DNA of 64,000 nucleotides, from positions 38,490 through 102,489 of the forward strand of contig NZ_VNJI01000023.1 of the NCBI RefSeq assembly GCF_007786445.1. Direction: 5' to 3'. Origin of the DNA: Paenibacillus cremeus (lineage in GTDB: Bacteria > Bacillota > Bacilli > Paenibacillales > NBRC-103111). The notes under the pieces are model-generated. The model was not told the origin of the DNA and ran no database searches. It saw nothing but the letters and a program-made list of their open reading frames with translations. Positions 42,967 to 51,249 of the stretch are shown here, one piece after another; positions within the stretch are counted from its first letter, which is position 1, and every line of letters starts with the position of its first letter. The position numbers and the translations under genes are program-made.

Positions 42967-44667
42967 TTAATACCGTGAAATATCCGCCTGCTCCAGCCAC
43001 TCTCCAATGACAGCCATGAGCGGCGCAATCGTGCCTTCCGTGAACGGAGAGCTCAGCCGCGCGACCTCGACCAGCTCAGTGAACGACTTGCTGCCACCCT
43101 CCTTGCACAAACGCAGGTAATCCTCCCACGCTTGCCCGGCGTCGGTACGGGATCGTACCCAGAACTGCAGCGCGCAGATTTGTGCCAGCGTGTAGTCGAT
43201 GTAATAGAACGGCGTACGGAAAATGTGCCGCTGCTGGAACCAATATCCGCCGCGGTTCAGCAGGTCGTTTTCTTCCAGCGCCAAGTCCGGACGGTAGATC
43301 CGTTCCAGCTCGCGCCACTTAGCTTTTCGCTCGTTCGGCGTCGCCTCCGGGTGCTCGTACACGAAATGCTGGAACTCATCCACCGCTGTCCCGTACGGGA
43401 TGAACAGAATGGCATCGCTCAGATGCGCGTATTTGTACTTCTCCGTCTCCTCTTGGAAGAACAGCTCCATCCATGGCCAAGCGATAAATTCCATGCTCAT
43501 CGAATGTATTTCACAAGCCTCGAGCGTCGGGTGCAAATATTCCGGCACAACGTGATGACGGCTCATGTACTTCTGAAATGCATGCCCCGCTTCATGCGTC
43601 AGTACATCAATGTCGCCGTACGTCCCGTTAAAGTTCGAGAAAATAAACGGAGCGTTATGTGTTTTGATATAAGAGCAGTAGCCGCCCACCGCTTTGCCGG
43701 CCTTGCTGACTAGATCCATCAGACCCTGCTCCGTCATCATCCGGAAGAAAGCATCCGTCTCCGGAGATAGCTCCGCGTACATCCGTTTTCCGTTCGCAAT
43801 AATCCAATTTGCATCTCCTTTAGGGGTCGGATTACCGGACGGAAACCGGTACTTAGCGTCGTAATAGGTCAGCTGCTCCACACCCAGCAGCAGCGTCTGC
43901 TGTCGGCGAATCCGCGAGGCGAGCGGCACTAGATGAGTCCGCACTTGCTCACGGAACACCGCTACCTTGGCGGCGTCATAATCGGAGCGCTTCATCCGAG
44001 CATACCCTAGCTCCACGAAGTTGGAGTACCCTAGCTTGTGGGCAATGGAGGTCCGCACCTTCACCAGCTGATCGTAAATCTCATCCAATTTTGCCTCATG
44101 CTGCGCAAAAAAAGCATACTTCGCATCCTCCGCCCGCTTGCGTGTCGCTCGGTCCGTGGAGAGCGTGTGGGGCGTCAGTTGGGCTAAATTCAGCTCCGCT
44201 CCGTCAAAAGCGATCTTGGCTGACGCCGTCAGCTTTACATAATCGGAGGCCAGCTTGTTCTCGAGGCGCAGCTCATCCATCACCTCCGGCGAGATCGTCT
44301 TCACTGTCAGTTCGGCAATCCGAAACAGCTGCTTTCCCCACTTTTCTCCCAGTACGGCGCGGAACGGAGAAGTCATTAACGCTTCGTAATACCGCGATAT
44401 GAGCCCTTGGTAGACGGGAGTATTTTGATCGAAGAAATCCTGCTCCGCTTTGTAAAACGAATCGGTCGTATCGACCGTATGCCGAATGCGCGCAATCGCC
44501 GCCATCGACTCAAACACGCTGCGCAGCCGGTTTAGCTCACTCAGCACACCCTCTTGCTCATCGGGGGAGTCCGCTTGGGTAAATGCTTGCAGTAGCTCCT
44601 CCATCTCCGCTTGAAGCCGAAGCATATCGGGGCGTACATATTCAAATTGTTCGAATCGCAAAGCCAT
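42967..44667 (-). CDS. M3-family oligoendopeptidase (PepF-like)
   Basis: A cytosolic zinc peptidase of 566 aa that degrades short peptides. The zinc motif HEAGHAFQKY lies near residue 352, with the third ligand in EIHSMSMEFIAWP about 28 residues later. The C-terminal active-site part (YIDYTLAQICALQFW) is also typical. The start ATG 44667 (MALRFEQFEYVRPDM) has AAAGGATG 7 bases upstream. It stands alone. Confidence 0.94.
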   Translation of the reverse strand: MALRFEQFEYVRPDMLRLQAEMEELLQAFTQADSPDEQEGVLSELNRLRSVFESMAAIARIRHTVDTTDSFYKAEQDFFDQNTPVYQGLISRYYEALMTSPFRAVLGEKWGKQLFRIAELTVKTISPEVMDELRLENKLASDYVKLTASAKIAFDGAELNLAQLTPHTLSTDRATRKRAEDAKYAFFAQHEAKLDEIYDQLVKVRTSIAHKLGYSNFVELGYARMKRSDYDAAKVAVFREQVRTHLVPLASRIRRQQTLLLGVEQLTYYDAKYRFPSGNPTPKGDANWIIANGKRMYAELSPETDAFFRMMTEQGLMDLVSKAGKAVGGYCSYIKTHNAPFIFSNFNGTYGDIDVLTHEAGHAFQKYMSRHHVVPEYLHPTLEACEIHSMSMEFIAWPWMELFFQEETEKYKYAHLSDAILFIPYGTAVDEFQHFVYEHPEATPNERKAKWRELERIYRPDLALEENDLLNRGGYWFQQRHIFRTPFYYIDYTLAQICALQFWVRSRTDAGQAWEDYLRLCKEGGSKSFTELVEVARLSSPFTEGTIAPLMAVIGEWLEQADISRY

Positions 44668-44882
44668 GTGTTGTTCATCCTTTCATTGGTAAGAAACATC
44701 CACTTCTGTTAGAAACATAAAGCTCCCGCTGCGCGGTTGTCAAATCGCCTACAGCGAGGAACGGCCGTACCCCGTCGTTTCTAGCGGCTATCAGCTCTTT
44801 TCTACTCTATGCTCTCCCACCCACACGCATGCTAGAGTCATTCATATACTAGTATTATTCCACGCGTTTGGAGGTGCTTACG

Positions 44883-45134
44883 TTGTCCGCTACTAGAAAC
44901 TATAGCCTGTGCAAAAAATATATGAAACAACATGTCCGCATTACGACTGCTCAGGGTACGTTCGAAGGCCAAATCGTCAAACTCGATCGCGAGCGCGTGT
45001 ATTTGCAAATGACGCCCCCCCGCAGCTCCCGTCATCAAGCGACCATCTCCTTCTTCCCGTTCATTATTCCGCTGGTGTTGTTCGATCTGCTGGCCATTGC
45101 CTTAATTAGCACGCCGTTCCGTCCGTTCTTTTAA
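44883..45134 (+). CDS. Small Sm-like protein with hydrophobic C-terminus
   Basis: The TTG at 44883 has GGAGGTG 6 bases upstream and gives 83 aa. Residues 10-45 (YMKQHVRITTAQGTFEGQIVKLDRERVYLQM, shown in part) have the bent beta-strand pattern of Sm/LSm folds: a strand, GxFEGxIV and DRERVYLQM. The end is hydrophobic (FPFIIPLVLFDLLAIALI) and probably membrane inserted. No family name is certain. It is convergent with the exporter gene beyond the IS element; their shared terminator has been split. Confidence 0.62.
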   Translation: MSATRNYSLCKKYMKQHVRITTAQGTFEGQIVKLDRERVYLQMTPPRSSRHQATISFFPFIIPLVLFDLLAIALISTPFRPFF

Positions 45135-45165
45135 CACAGCCTGCCCAGCCATTCATTAAAAAAAC

Positions 45166-45179
45166 CGAAAGAGCACTTC
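45166..45179. terminator. Left arm of a terminator split by the IS element
   Basis: CCGAAAGAGCACTT after a run of seven A. Its partner arm (AAGTCCACCCTTCCGG plus a T run) lies at 46480-46503 on the other side of the IS. Confidence 0.65.
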
Positions 45180-45272
45180 ATGCGCCCTGGTATTATCCCC
45201 TTCAAGTAGACACTCAAAAAAACCTTCATGTTATCATGGAGGCTCGAGTGCCACTTGGAGGGGATATTTTTT

Positions 45273-45602
45273 ATGGCTAAAAAAGGTCAAACATTCCAGA
45301 CGTATACAGAAGAATTCAAATTAAAGGCGGTTAAAGCGTATTTAGAGGGTTCATCGAGCTACAAGATGGTAGCTGAACGAGAAGGGATTCGTAACTGTTC
45401 TCAGTTGAAGGTGTGGGTGAAGAAATGGCAAAACGGAGAGTCGTTCGATGTGCGTAAAAATGAGCCAAATCTACTGAGGGGGCGTCCTCGCACGTCCTTC
45501 CATAGCATTGAGGAAGAACGAGATTACCTGAAAGCGCAGGTGGATTACTTAAAAAAGCGGTATCCAAATCTAGTAAAGGAGAAGCGCCTACCCAACGAAT
45601 GA
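45273..45602 (+). CDS. IS3-family transposase OrfA (HTH protein)
   Basis: The 109 aa protein has the helix-turn-helix of IS150-type OrfA (TYTEEFKLKAVKAYLEGSSS near 9-28, then GIRNCSQLKVWVKKWQNG) and a leucine-rich C-terminus. The ATG 45273 has GGAGGGG 9 bases upstream. At 45551-45557 the sequence A AAA AAG stands in the correct phase for a -1 frameshift into OrfB; the orfB frame is open from there, so an OrfAB fusion transposase is expected. Confidence 0.92.
   Translation: MAKKGQTFQTYTEEFKLKAVKAYLEGSSSYKMVAEREGIRNCSQLKVWVKKWQNGESFDVRKNEPNLLRGRPRTSFHSIEEERDYLKAQVDYLKKRYPNLVKEKRLPNE
45551..45557 (+). promoter_or_regulatory. Programmed -1 frameshift heptamer of the IS
   Basis: A AAA AAG in the OrfA reading phase, 45 bases before the OrfA stop; the -1 frame is free of stops from here to the orfB ATG at 45599. 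Confidence 0.8.
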
Positions 45603-46450
45603 ATTATGAAATCATGGAGGAGTTACGCCATCTACACGGCATTACAGACCTGTTAGCTATTGCGGGAATACCACGAGCCAGCTATTACAAATGGCGAGCT
45701 ACACAGCCTCAGCGAAATGCAAGGCAAGAGAAGGATCATAAGATCAAGGAACACATGATGGCCATTCATTTTGCACACCCCTCCTTTGGCTACCCTCGTA
45801 TGACGAACGCCTTGTGGGAGGCAGGCTACAATGTGAATCACAAGAAAGTATGTCGGATCATGAAAGAATTATCGATCCAATCGGTCATACGGAGGAAACG
45901 AAAACTGTCCAATTACAAGCCCTCTGTTGTGTATCCAAATCGCATAAAACGACAATTCCATGCTACGGCACCACAGCAAAAAATGGTCACTGATATTACC
46001 TATATTTCTGATGGAACGAATTTCCATTACTTATCTGTTATTCAAGATCTTTTCAACAACGGGATTGTCGCTTGGCAATTGTCTGAACGTAACGATGTCC
46101 AGCTTGTGCTGGATACCATTACGCAGTGGACAAGAAAAAGAGACGTAACGGACGCCGTGCTCCATTCGGATCAAGGCTTCCAATACACGTCTCAGGCGTA
46201 CAACACACGATTAGAGGCATTCGGCGTTAAAGGCAGCCACTCTCGCAAAGCAACCTGCCTGGATAACGCATGCATCGAATCCTTCTTTTCGCATCTCAAA
46301 ACAGAGAAGCTGTACCTTATACAGTGTAAATCAGGAGCGGAAATTCGGCAAGCTGTGGAAGATTACATTTACTTTTACAATTACCAGCGCTTCCAGGCCA
46401 AACTGAAACAACGCGCACCGATTGAATATCGGTGCGTGTTGGCAGCATAG
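45599..46450 (+). CDS. IS3-family transposase OrfB (DDE integrase)
   Basis: The 283 aa protein begins with a HTH_21-like part (AIAGIPRASYYKWRA) and carries an rve integrase core: D in MVTDITYISDG (near 130), D in VLHSDQGFQYTS (near 194) and E in CLDNACIESFFSHLKTE (near 229), the full DDE triad. The frame is intact, so the element may be active. Overlaps the orfA stop by four bases (ATGA). Confidence 0.94.
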   Translation: MNYEIMEELRHLHGITDLLAIAGIPRASYYKWRATQPQRNARQEKDHKIKEHMMAIHFAHPSFGYPRMTNALWEAGYNVNHKKVCRIMKELSIQSVIRRKRKLSNYKPSVVYPNRIKRQFHATAPQQKMVTDITYISDGTNFHYLSVIQDLFNNGIVAWQLSERNDVQLVLDTITQWTRKRDVTDAVLHSDQGFQYTSQAYNTRLEAFGVKGSHSRKATCLDNACIESFFSHLKTEKLYLIQCKSGAEIRQAVEDYIYFYNYQRFQAKLKQRAPIEYRCVLAA

Positions 46451-46479
46451 CTTTTTTCTAATGTCTACTTGACAGGGGT

Positions 46480-46503
46480 AAGTCCACCCTTCCGGTTTTT
46501 TTT
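46480..46503. terminator. Right arm of the terminator split by the IS
   Basis: AAGTCCACCCTTCCGG followed by eight T. With the left arm at 45166-45179 it would form a bidirectional terminator between the genes 44883-45134 and 46505-47572. Confidence 0.65.
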
Positions 46504-46504
46504 G

Positions 46505-47572
46505 TCATTTCAGCTTCATCGTTTCGAGCAGCAGCTCTACCGGCTCCTTCTCGTCCGTCTCCACTCCGCTGGAATGATCCACCAGCTTATCCAGCCTCAA
46601 GGTTTGATGGCCATAATCGTACATCGCTGCCGCTACCACCGACAGTCGGAGATGGCCTTCCGGCTGCTCGATATAACGATCGATCAGCTTTTTCATAAAC
46701 TGCTCATTCTCCGCTTCCAGCCCGCCCCCCTCTGAGGTGTCCGCCTTCAGCTTGTCGTCGAACTTCAGCATCACATGCTCGTGAAACTTGATGAGCCGCT
46801 CCAGATGGCCATCGAAGTAAGCGTCAATCCGCTCATTGCGGGCGGCGGAGAAGTAATGCTCTTCTACGGCATCGAGCACACTCATCCCTTTGTACAGCGT
46901 ATGCAGCATTTGCTTGTAAACAACCAGCTGACGGACGCGGCTGAACTTGGACTTCTTAAGCTTCTGGACCTCTTCTTCCATGAGGGTGTATTTGTCCGTG
47001 AGGGCTTTCAGCGCGCCGCGCAGCCCCTCCTTCTCCACACGGAACACGCTTTCCTTCATCTCGTCGGAAATGACCGTCCGAAGCAGCAGTGACAGCTTGC
47101 CGAATACGGTGTGAATTTGCGCGGCAAACTGCACCTTAGGCTTAGGTGGGAAAAAGATGACATTGATCAAACATGCACACCCAATGCCGATTAAGCTGAG
47201 CAAAAACCGGTTCAAAGCGAAATGAAAATCGCTCGACGCCTCCATCACCGCCACGACCGTAATAAGTGTCAGTCCGATCGTTTCTTCCATCTTCATTTTT
47301 AAGCAAATAATGATGACCAAAATACATACAATGCCGATGGCCATGGGGTTATTGGAGAAGAACATGCCAGCTGCCAACGCAAGCAGAGCCCCCAGCACGT
47401 TGGTTTGCAGCTGCTCCAGGAAATACCGCCATGACCTGTAAATCGAGGGCTGCATGGCAAAAATGGCCGCAACCGCTGCAATGACCGGAGGAGAATAATT
47501 CAGCCAGCCGCTAATATATAAAGCTAGCGCAACAGCGATTCCTGTTTTCCATACCCGAGCGCCAGACGCCAT
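46505..47572 (-). CDS. Aromatic-acid exporter family membrane protein (ArAE/FUSC)
   Basis: The N-terminal half has five to six hydrophobic segments (from KTGIAVALALYISGWLNYSP to LLSLIGIGCACLINVIFFPP), matching the ArAE_1 domain. The C-terminal half is a cytoplasmic helical region rich in Glu/Lys, including LMEEEVQKLKKSK, typical of this family in Bacillales. 355 aa. It may export small aromatic acids; the substrate is not known. It stands alone on minus. Confidence 0.85.
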   Translation of the reverse strand: MASGARVWKTGIAVALALYISGWLNYSPPVIAAVAAIFAMQPSIYRSWRYFLEQLQTNVLGALLALAAGMFFSNNPMAIGIVCILVIIICLKMKMEETIGLTLITVVAVMEASSDFHFALNRFLLSLIGIGCACLINVIFFPPKPKVQFAAQIHTVFGKLSLLLRTVISDEMKESVFRVEKEGLRGALKALTDKYTLMEEEVQKLKKSKFSRVRQLVVYKQMLHTLYKGMSVLDAVEEHYFSAARNERIDAYFDGHLERLIKFHEHVMLKFDDKLKADTSEGGGLEAENEQFMKKLIDRYIEQPEGHLRLSVVAAAMYDYGHQTLRLDKLVDHSSGVETDEKEPVELLLETMKLK

Positions 47573-47660
47573 TCCTCGTCCCCCGTTTTATCTATGATGT
47601 GCTTTAACTTTAGCTTACCCAAGAACATCCAATATCACTTTTACTTTGATTCGGCCCCAT

Positions 47661-49064
47661 CTAGACCGGCTCACTGACAGGCTGCGGAGACCGCTTCCCG
47701 AATGAGTAGAAGTACATGAGGGCACTTACGATGACAATCAAGCTTAAGATCAAAATCAGATTGCCGTACAAGTAGGCACGCGCGTCGGAAAGCAGCGGAT
47801 GGAAGCGGAAAGCGAACAGCTCCTTATCCATAGCCTTGGCTACCATCGGCGTAACTAACGCTCCGGCCAGCGTCGATGTCATATTAAAGAACCCCATGCC
47901 GACACCGATTTGTTGAACCGGCAAAATCTGCGTAACACTTTCCGTTAACGCCGTCTGCAAGAATGAGAAGCCGATATACATCAATATCAACGCCGCGCTA
48001 ATGTACCATACCCAGAGACCGATGGATGACGACTGCACCATGAGGCTCAGCGCAATCAAGCCCAGACCCAGATACACGACGAAATGGCTTCCCCTCTTCA
48101 CCGTTAAATTCCCTGCAACCCGACCAAAGACGACGGCGCTAATGGCGCCCGGGAACATTATAAACCCGATCATCTGCGGATTCAGCCCATAAAATTTGCT
48201 TAGCATCAGCGGAATAACGAACATGACCGACATGACCGTGCCGAAAATAAGAAAGCCCACAATCAGTCCATTGCGATAAAGCGGATTGGAGAACAAAGCC
48301 GGATCTACAAATGGCTCCTTCGCCCGGCGAATTTGTACGATGAACAGGATCAGTGCAACTAGAGCCACAAGCAAGTAGACCAATTTGGCCTCGGTCGTAA
48401 ATAAAATAATCATCGCGACCGCGACACAGAGCAGCACCGCTCCGATCAGGTCCAGCTTACTTCCTACAGGTGTCTCCTTCGGCAGCAGCTTGCGAAAAAA
48501 CGGCACTGCAGCGAGCACCGGAAGCGGAATCAGAAAGAGGTACGCCCAGTGAAGCGATCCCGCGATATAGCCGCCGAGCACCGGTCCGATCCCTACGGCG
48601 AAGGAGACGGTCGAGGTAATGATGCCGAACATTTTCCCCCGCTCTTCCATCGTGAAAAACCGCGCGACCATAACGAAAACGAGCGCTGGAATCGCCGAAC
48701 CGCCGACCCCTTGAATAGCTCTGGCGAGAATCACGCCGGGATACCAGTTTTGCAGCACGAAGCCGAGCGCAGACCCTAAGCTGTAGAGAACGATACCAAT
48801 CGTAATCAATTTTTTGACACTATACATATCCGACAGCTTGCCGAAAATCACCATCCCCATACCGAAGACGATGAAAAAAATGGTGACCACCCAGCTGACC
48901 CCAGCGGCATCCAGTCCGAATTGCTCTGCAATATTGGGCGTCGATACGTTGAACACTGATTCATTCAAGACAGCGAAAAAGATAACGTAATAAATCCATA
49001 GCACGCTTTTCTTTATGTCCGAACTGACCGTCGTTGGCGTTGTATTTCCACTAGCCATATTCAT
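47661..49064 (-). CDS. MFS drug efflux transporter (DHA2, TetA(L)-like)
   Basis: A 14-segment transporter of about 467 aa. Motif A (GKLSDMYSVKKLI), motif C (SFAVGIGPVLGGYIAGSLHW) and the Tet(L)/Tet(K)-like features (NESVFNVSTPNIA, ARAIQGVGGSAIPALVFVMV) are clear. It resembles tetracycline/drug:H+ antiporters, but the substrate cannot be read from the sequence. The start is ATG 49064 or 49058; GGAGGGA 11 bases upstream favours 49064, and the frame to 49085 is not needed. It is divergent from the VOC gene. Confidence 0.9.
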   Translation of the reverse strand: MNMASGNTTPTTVSSDIKKSVLWIYYVIFFAVLNESVFNVSTPNIAEQFGLDAAGVSWVVTIFFIVFGMGMVIFGKLSDMYSVKKLITIGIVLYSLGSALGFVLQNWYPGVILARAIQGVGGSAIPALVFVMVARFFTMEERGKMFGIITSTVSFAVGIGPVLGGYIAGSLHWAYLFLIPLPVLAAVPFFRKLLPKETPVGSKLDLIGAVLLCVAVAMIILFTTEAKLVYLLVALVALILFIVQIRRAKEPFVDPALFSNPLYRNGLIVGFLIFGTVMSVMFVIPLMLSKFYGLNPQMIGFIMFPGAISAVVFGRVAGNLTVKRGSHFVVYLGLGLIALSLMVQSSSIGLWVWYISAALILMYIGFSFLQTALTESVTQILPVQQIGVGMGFFNMTSTLAGALVTPMVAKAMDKELFAFRFHPLLSDARAYLYGNLILILSLIVIVSALMYFYSFGKRSPQPVSEPV

Positions 49065-49094
49065 TTTGTGTGTGCTTCCCTCCACTTGGTATTA

Positions 49095-49106
49095 GAACAT
49101 TTGTTC
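49095..49106. promoter_or_regulatory. SOS-like box upstream of the MFS pump
   Basis: GAAC-ATTT-GTTC fits the core of the Bacillus LexA/DinR consensus (GAAC-N4-GTTC) and lies between the pump's start and its -10 region. TetR-type operators also look like this. Confidence 0.5.
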
Positions 49107-49199
49107 CCTTATACTAACACATCTTTCAAGGATTGGGAACGACTTTATCTTAGTTAGTATGCCTTATCTCAGATGAAGGGTCAAATTAAGAAATTGAAA

Positions 49200-49228
49200 T
49201 TGCAAACATATGTTCTTTGTTTTATAAT
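49200..49228 (+). promoter_or_regulatory. Promoter of the VOC gene with an embedded LexA-like box
   Basis: -35 TTGCAA (49200-49205), 17-base spacer, -10 TATAAT (49223-49228). The spacer overlaps AAACATATGTTC (49204-49215), one change from GAACATATGTTC. Confidence 0.72.
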
Positions 49229-49313
49229 CAGGTTATGGGCAATACTGGAAAGTGGATTGCCTGCAAACCAGAGCACCATGTCTACTAACGAATAATCCGA
49301 GGAGATGAAGGAT

Positions 49314-49739
49314 ATGACGATGAAATTAACCCCTTACTTGATGATGCCAGGCAATGCGAAGGAAGCGATCCATTTCTACGAGAAGGCGCTGGGCGCCCAA
49401 GTTCTTTTCCTGCAATCGTTCGGCGAGATGCCGGAAAACCCTGAATTTCCGCTGCCAGCAGAAGCTAAGGATCTTGTATCTCATGCCATGCTGAAAGTCG
49501 GCGAAACCGACCTTATGTTCTCTGATAATTTCCCAGGCTCGCCTCACCAGCAAGGCAATCAGGTGACGATCTGTATCTCGCTGGATGACAAGGAACGCTC
49601 CCAGCAAATTTTCAACGCGCTGCAGGATGGCGGTCAAGTGGTCATGCCGCTGCAAGAAACCTTCTTCAGTCCTTTATATGGCATCGTATCGGACAAGTTC
49701 GGCATTACGTTCCAAATTTATACGGAAGGTAATCATTAA
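49314..49739 (+). CDS. VOC-superfamily protein, PhnB-like
   Basis: The 141 aa protein has two beta-alpha-beta units: KLTPYLMMPGNAKEAIHFYE with the family's YLxxxGNAxEAixFYxxal pattern, and later GGQVVMPLQETFFSPLYG with YGIVSDKFGITFQIYT. PhnB-like members are related to glyoxalase/bleomycin-resistance proteins but usually lack the full metal set; the function is unknown. ATG 49314 has GGAG 9 bases upstream; an ATG at 49305 is less well placed. It is divergent from the MFS pump. Confidence 0.9.
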   Translation: MTMKLTPYLMMPGNAKEAIHFYEKALGAQVLFLQSFGEMPENPEFPLPAEAKDLVSHAMLKVGETDLMFSDNFPGSPHQQGNQVTICISLDDKERSQQIFNALQDGGQVVMPLQETFFSPLYGIVSDKFGITFQIYTEGNH

Positions 49740-49755
49740 TTTATTATAACGACCC

Positions 49756-49791
49756 GGGGCTCCTCGCAGATCAGACGCGACGAGCCTTTTT
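49756..49791 (+). terminator. Terminator after the VOC gene
   Basis: GGCTCCTCGC pairs with GCGACGAGCC with one mismatch; five T follow. Confidence 0.8.
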
Positions 49792-49847
49792 ATTTGATAT
49801 CAGAGTCATCGTTTTTTGGGAAATACTGATATATGGAGTTGATTTTT

Positions 49848-49867
49848 ATATTCCTTTAAAGGAATAT
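49848..49867. promoter_or_regulatory. 20-bp palindromic operator upstream of the SRPBCC pseudogene
   Basis: ATATTCCTTTAAAGGAATAT is a perfect palindrome, and GGAATATTCC overlaps it at 49861-49870. ArsR-type regulators often bind such sites in front of SRPBCC genes. Confidence 0.65.
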
Positions 49868-49917
49868 TCCTTATATTGTATATTAAAAACATAAAACGAC
49901 CTTAGGAGGAATGGATA

Positions 49918-50273
49918 ATGCCTGAATTTCAAACCACAGCTGAAGGATTAGTAATCACACGTACGTATAACGCGCCGCGCGAGCTCGTATTTAAGGCGAG
50001 GTTGTTTCGCCGGAGAAGCTAGTATTCAACAACTCCTTCGCCGATGCGGAGGGCAACACGATCCGTGCACCTTTCAGCGCTACTTGGCCGCTTGAGGTGT
50101 TGAATATCGTCACGTTTACGGAGCAGGATGGCAAGACAACCATCACCCTTCAAGGCGGACCGATTGACTGCACTGAGGATGAGCTCCAAGCCTTTAAGGG
50201 GATGTACGAGAGCATGCAGCAAGGCTTCAAGGGGACCTTCGATCAATTGAAAGCTTACTTGGAGAAATTGTAG
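49918..50273 (+). pseudogene. SRPBCC (AHSA1-like) gene with internal deletion and frameshift
   Basis: The first 28 codons read VITRTYNAPRELVFKA, the typical SRPBCC start, then run into a stop at 50020-50022. From 49998, in another frame, EVVSPEKLVFNNSFADAEGN continues a normal AHSA1 protein to a stop at 50271-50273, ending QLKAYLEKL. Compared with full members (about 155-165 aa) roughly 45 middle residues, with the ligand-cavity part, are missing. The ribosome binding site (TAGGAGG) and operator upstream remain. It is a recent, single-event deletion. Confidence 0.88.
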
Positions 50274-50515
50274 TTTTGAGATTTTCAGCAACATCGCCTG
50301 TATAAATCTTTGGCCGGGCGGCCATAATAGATCTCGGCGGTAAGAAATTAGTGAGGTGTTGTGTCCCAGATGATCCACGCCACTAATGTTGTTTTTGAAT
50401 CCATAATGAAGCGAGGAGATGTGCCGTACGCTCATTAGTGTAGTATTTAGCTGCAGTAATGCTGACAGGTGATAGCCAAGCAGAGTAAGGCTTCAAAACA
50501 ATTCATTCAGCCGCC

Positions 50516-50543
50516 AAAAGAGACTCCTACCGGGGTCTCTTTT
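50516..50543. terminator. Terminator after the YhfC-like gene
   Basis: AAAAGAGACTCC pairs with GGGGTCTCTTTT (one mismatch) around a 4-base loop, usable on both strands. The 50274-50515 stretch before it shows nothing else. Confidence 0.8.
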
Positions 50544-51249
50544 ATATTGTAAGTCCAAGCACGAGAATAGCTGTACCTACGATCGCGATCATCAGCTCGG
50601 TTTGGACAATCGATTTTTTCGCTAGCTTGAGTGCCGTTAAATTGACAATGCTATGCAGAGGTATGAATAGGACAACCAACCATGGGTAGTGGGCAACTAG
50701 AAGCGTAAAGCCGATATGCAGTGCGCTGGCAAAAATCCGTTCGATAACCCCCCACAACGGACTGGTATTTAATTGTCCCTGCATTCTAAGCATTTCTTTG
50801 GCTTGAACCGCCTTCTCATCGGTACGATGAGCAAGCGAAAGAATAACAATGATATTGACCATCGTGAACAACACTTCCACAGCCGCCCAGCCTTGACCAA
50901 CGGAGAGGGACCAGGAAAAAGCCGTGCTGGTTACCATCAAGACGACTAAGCGCACACTTTCCTCCAATACGCCGGAGGAGCCTACAATGATCGCGGTTGT
51001 TTTCTCTTGGCTTAATTTCATCTTCATGACGATGGCACTTAAAGGCCCCCTTAGGAATAAGGCGATCACCCACCCAAGGGCACCTAAACCAAAAGCGTTC
51101 CACTCCATCGCCCCCCCGCTAAAGTAAAAAGCCACCGCATACAACACCGGCACCAAAAGATATAGCGGCAAAAAATATTTCGCTTTATGCGCTGCTTTTT
51201 CAAACTGTATGTGCGTCGCTTCTCTTCCATCCACAAGATTCTGTGTCAT
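50542..51249 (-). CDS. YhfC-like glutamic-type intramembrane protease homologue
   Basis: A 235 aa membrane protein with about seven hydrophobic segments. The Glu pair in GVLEESVRLVVLMV inside a membrane segment (near residue 94) and the later His in SLAHRTDEKA and HIGFTLLV recall the YhfC/CAAX-protease plan, where Glu, Arg and His make the active site. Proteolysis is inference; the substrate is unknown. Its ATG overlaps the stop of the regulator gene by four bases (ATGA), so the two are translationally coupled. Confidence 0.72.
   Translation of the reverse strand: MTQNLVDGREATHIQFEKAAHKAKYFLPLYLLVPVLYAVAFYFSGGAMEWNAFGLGALGWVIALFLRGPLSAIVMKMKLSQEKTTAIIVGSSGVLEESVRLVVLMVTSTAFSWSLSVGQGWAAVEVLFTMVNIIVILSLAHRTDEKAVQAKEMLRMQGQLNTSPLWGVIERIFASALHIGFTLLVAHYPWLVVLFIPLHSIVNLTALKLAKKSIVQTELMIAIVGTAILVLGLTI

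Larger units (their letters stand above)
45200..46474 (+). mobile_element. IS3-family (IS150-like) insertion sequence
   Basis: The ends carry inverted repeats: TCAAGTAGACA at 45202-45212 and its complement TGTCTACTTGA at 46462-46472. Beyond the shared 11-mer the right tip reads TG (terminal CA at 46473-46474) while the left reads CT, so the exact left tip is uncertain. Length about 1275 bp, with two overlapping transposase frames joined by a slippery heptamer. No clear target duplication was seen next to the tips. Confidence 0.9.

Noticed and set aside
50019..50435. 138-codon frame on minus near the SRPBCC remnant
   Set aside because: It is antisense to the pseudogene and its spacer; no start signal or family pattern.
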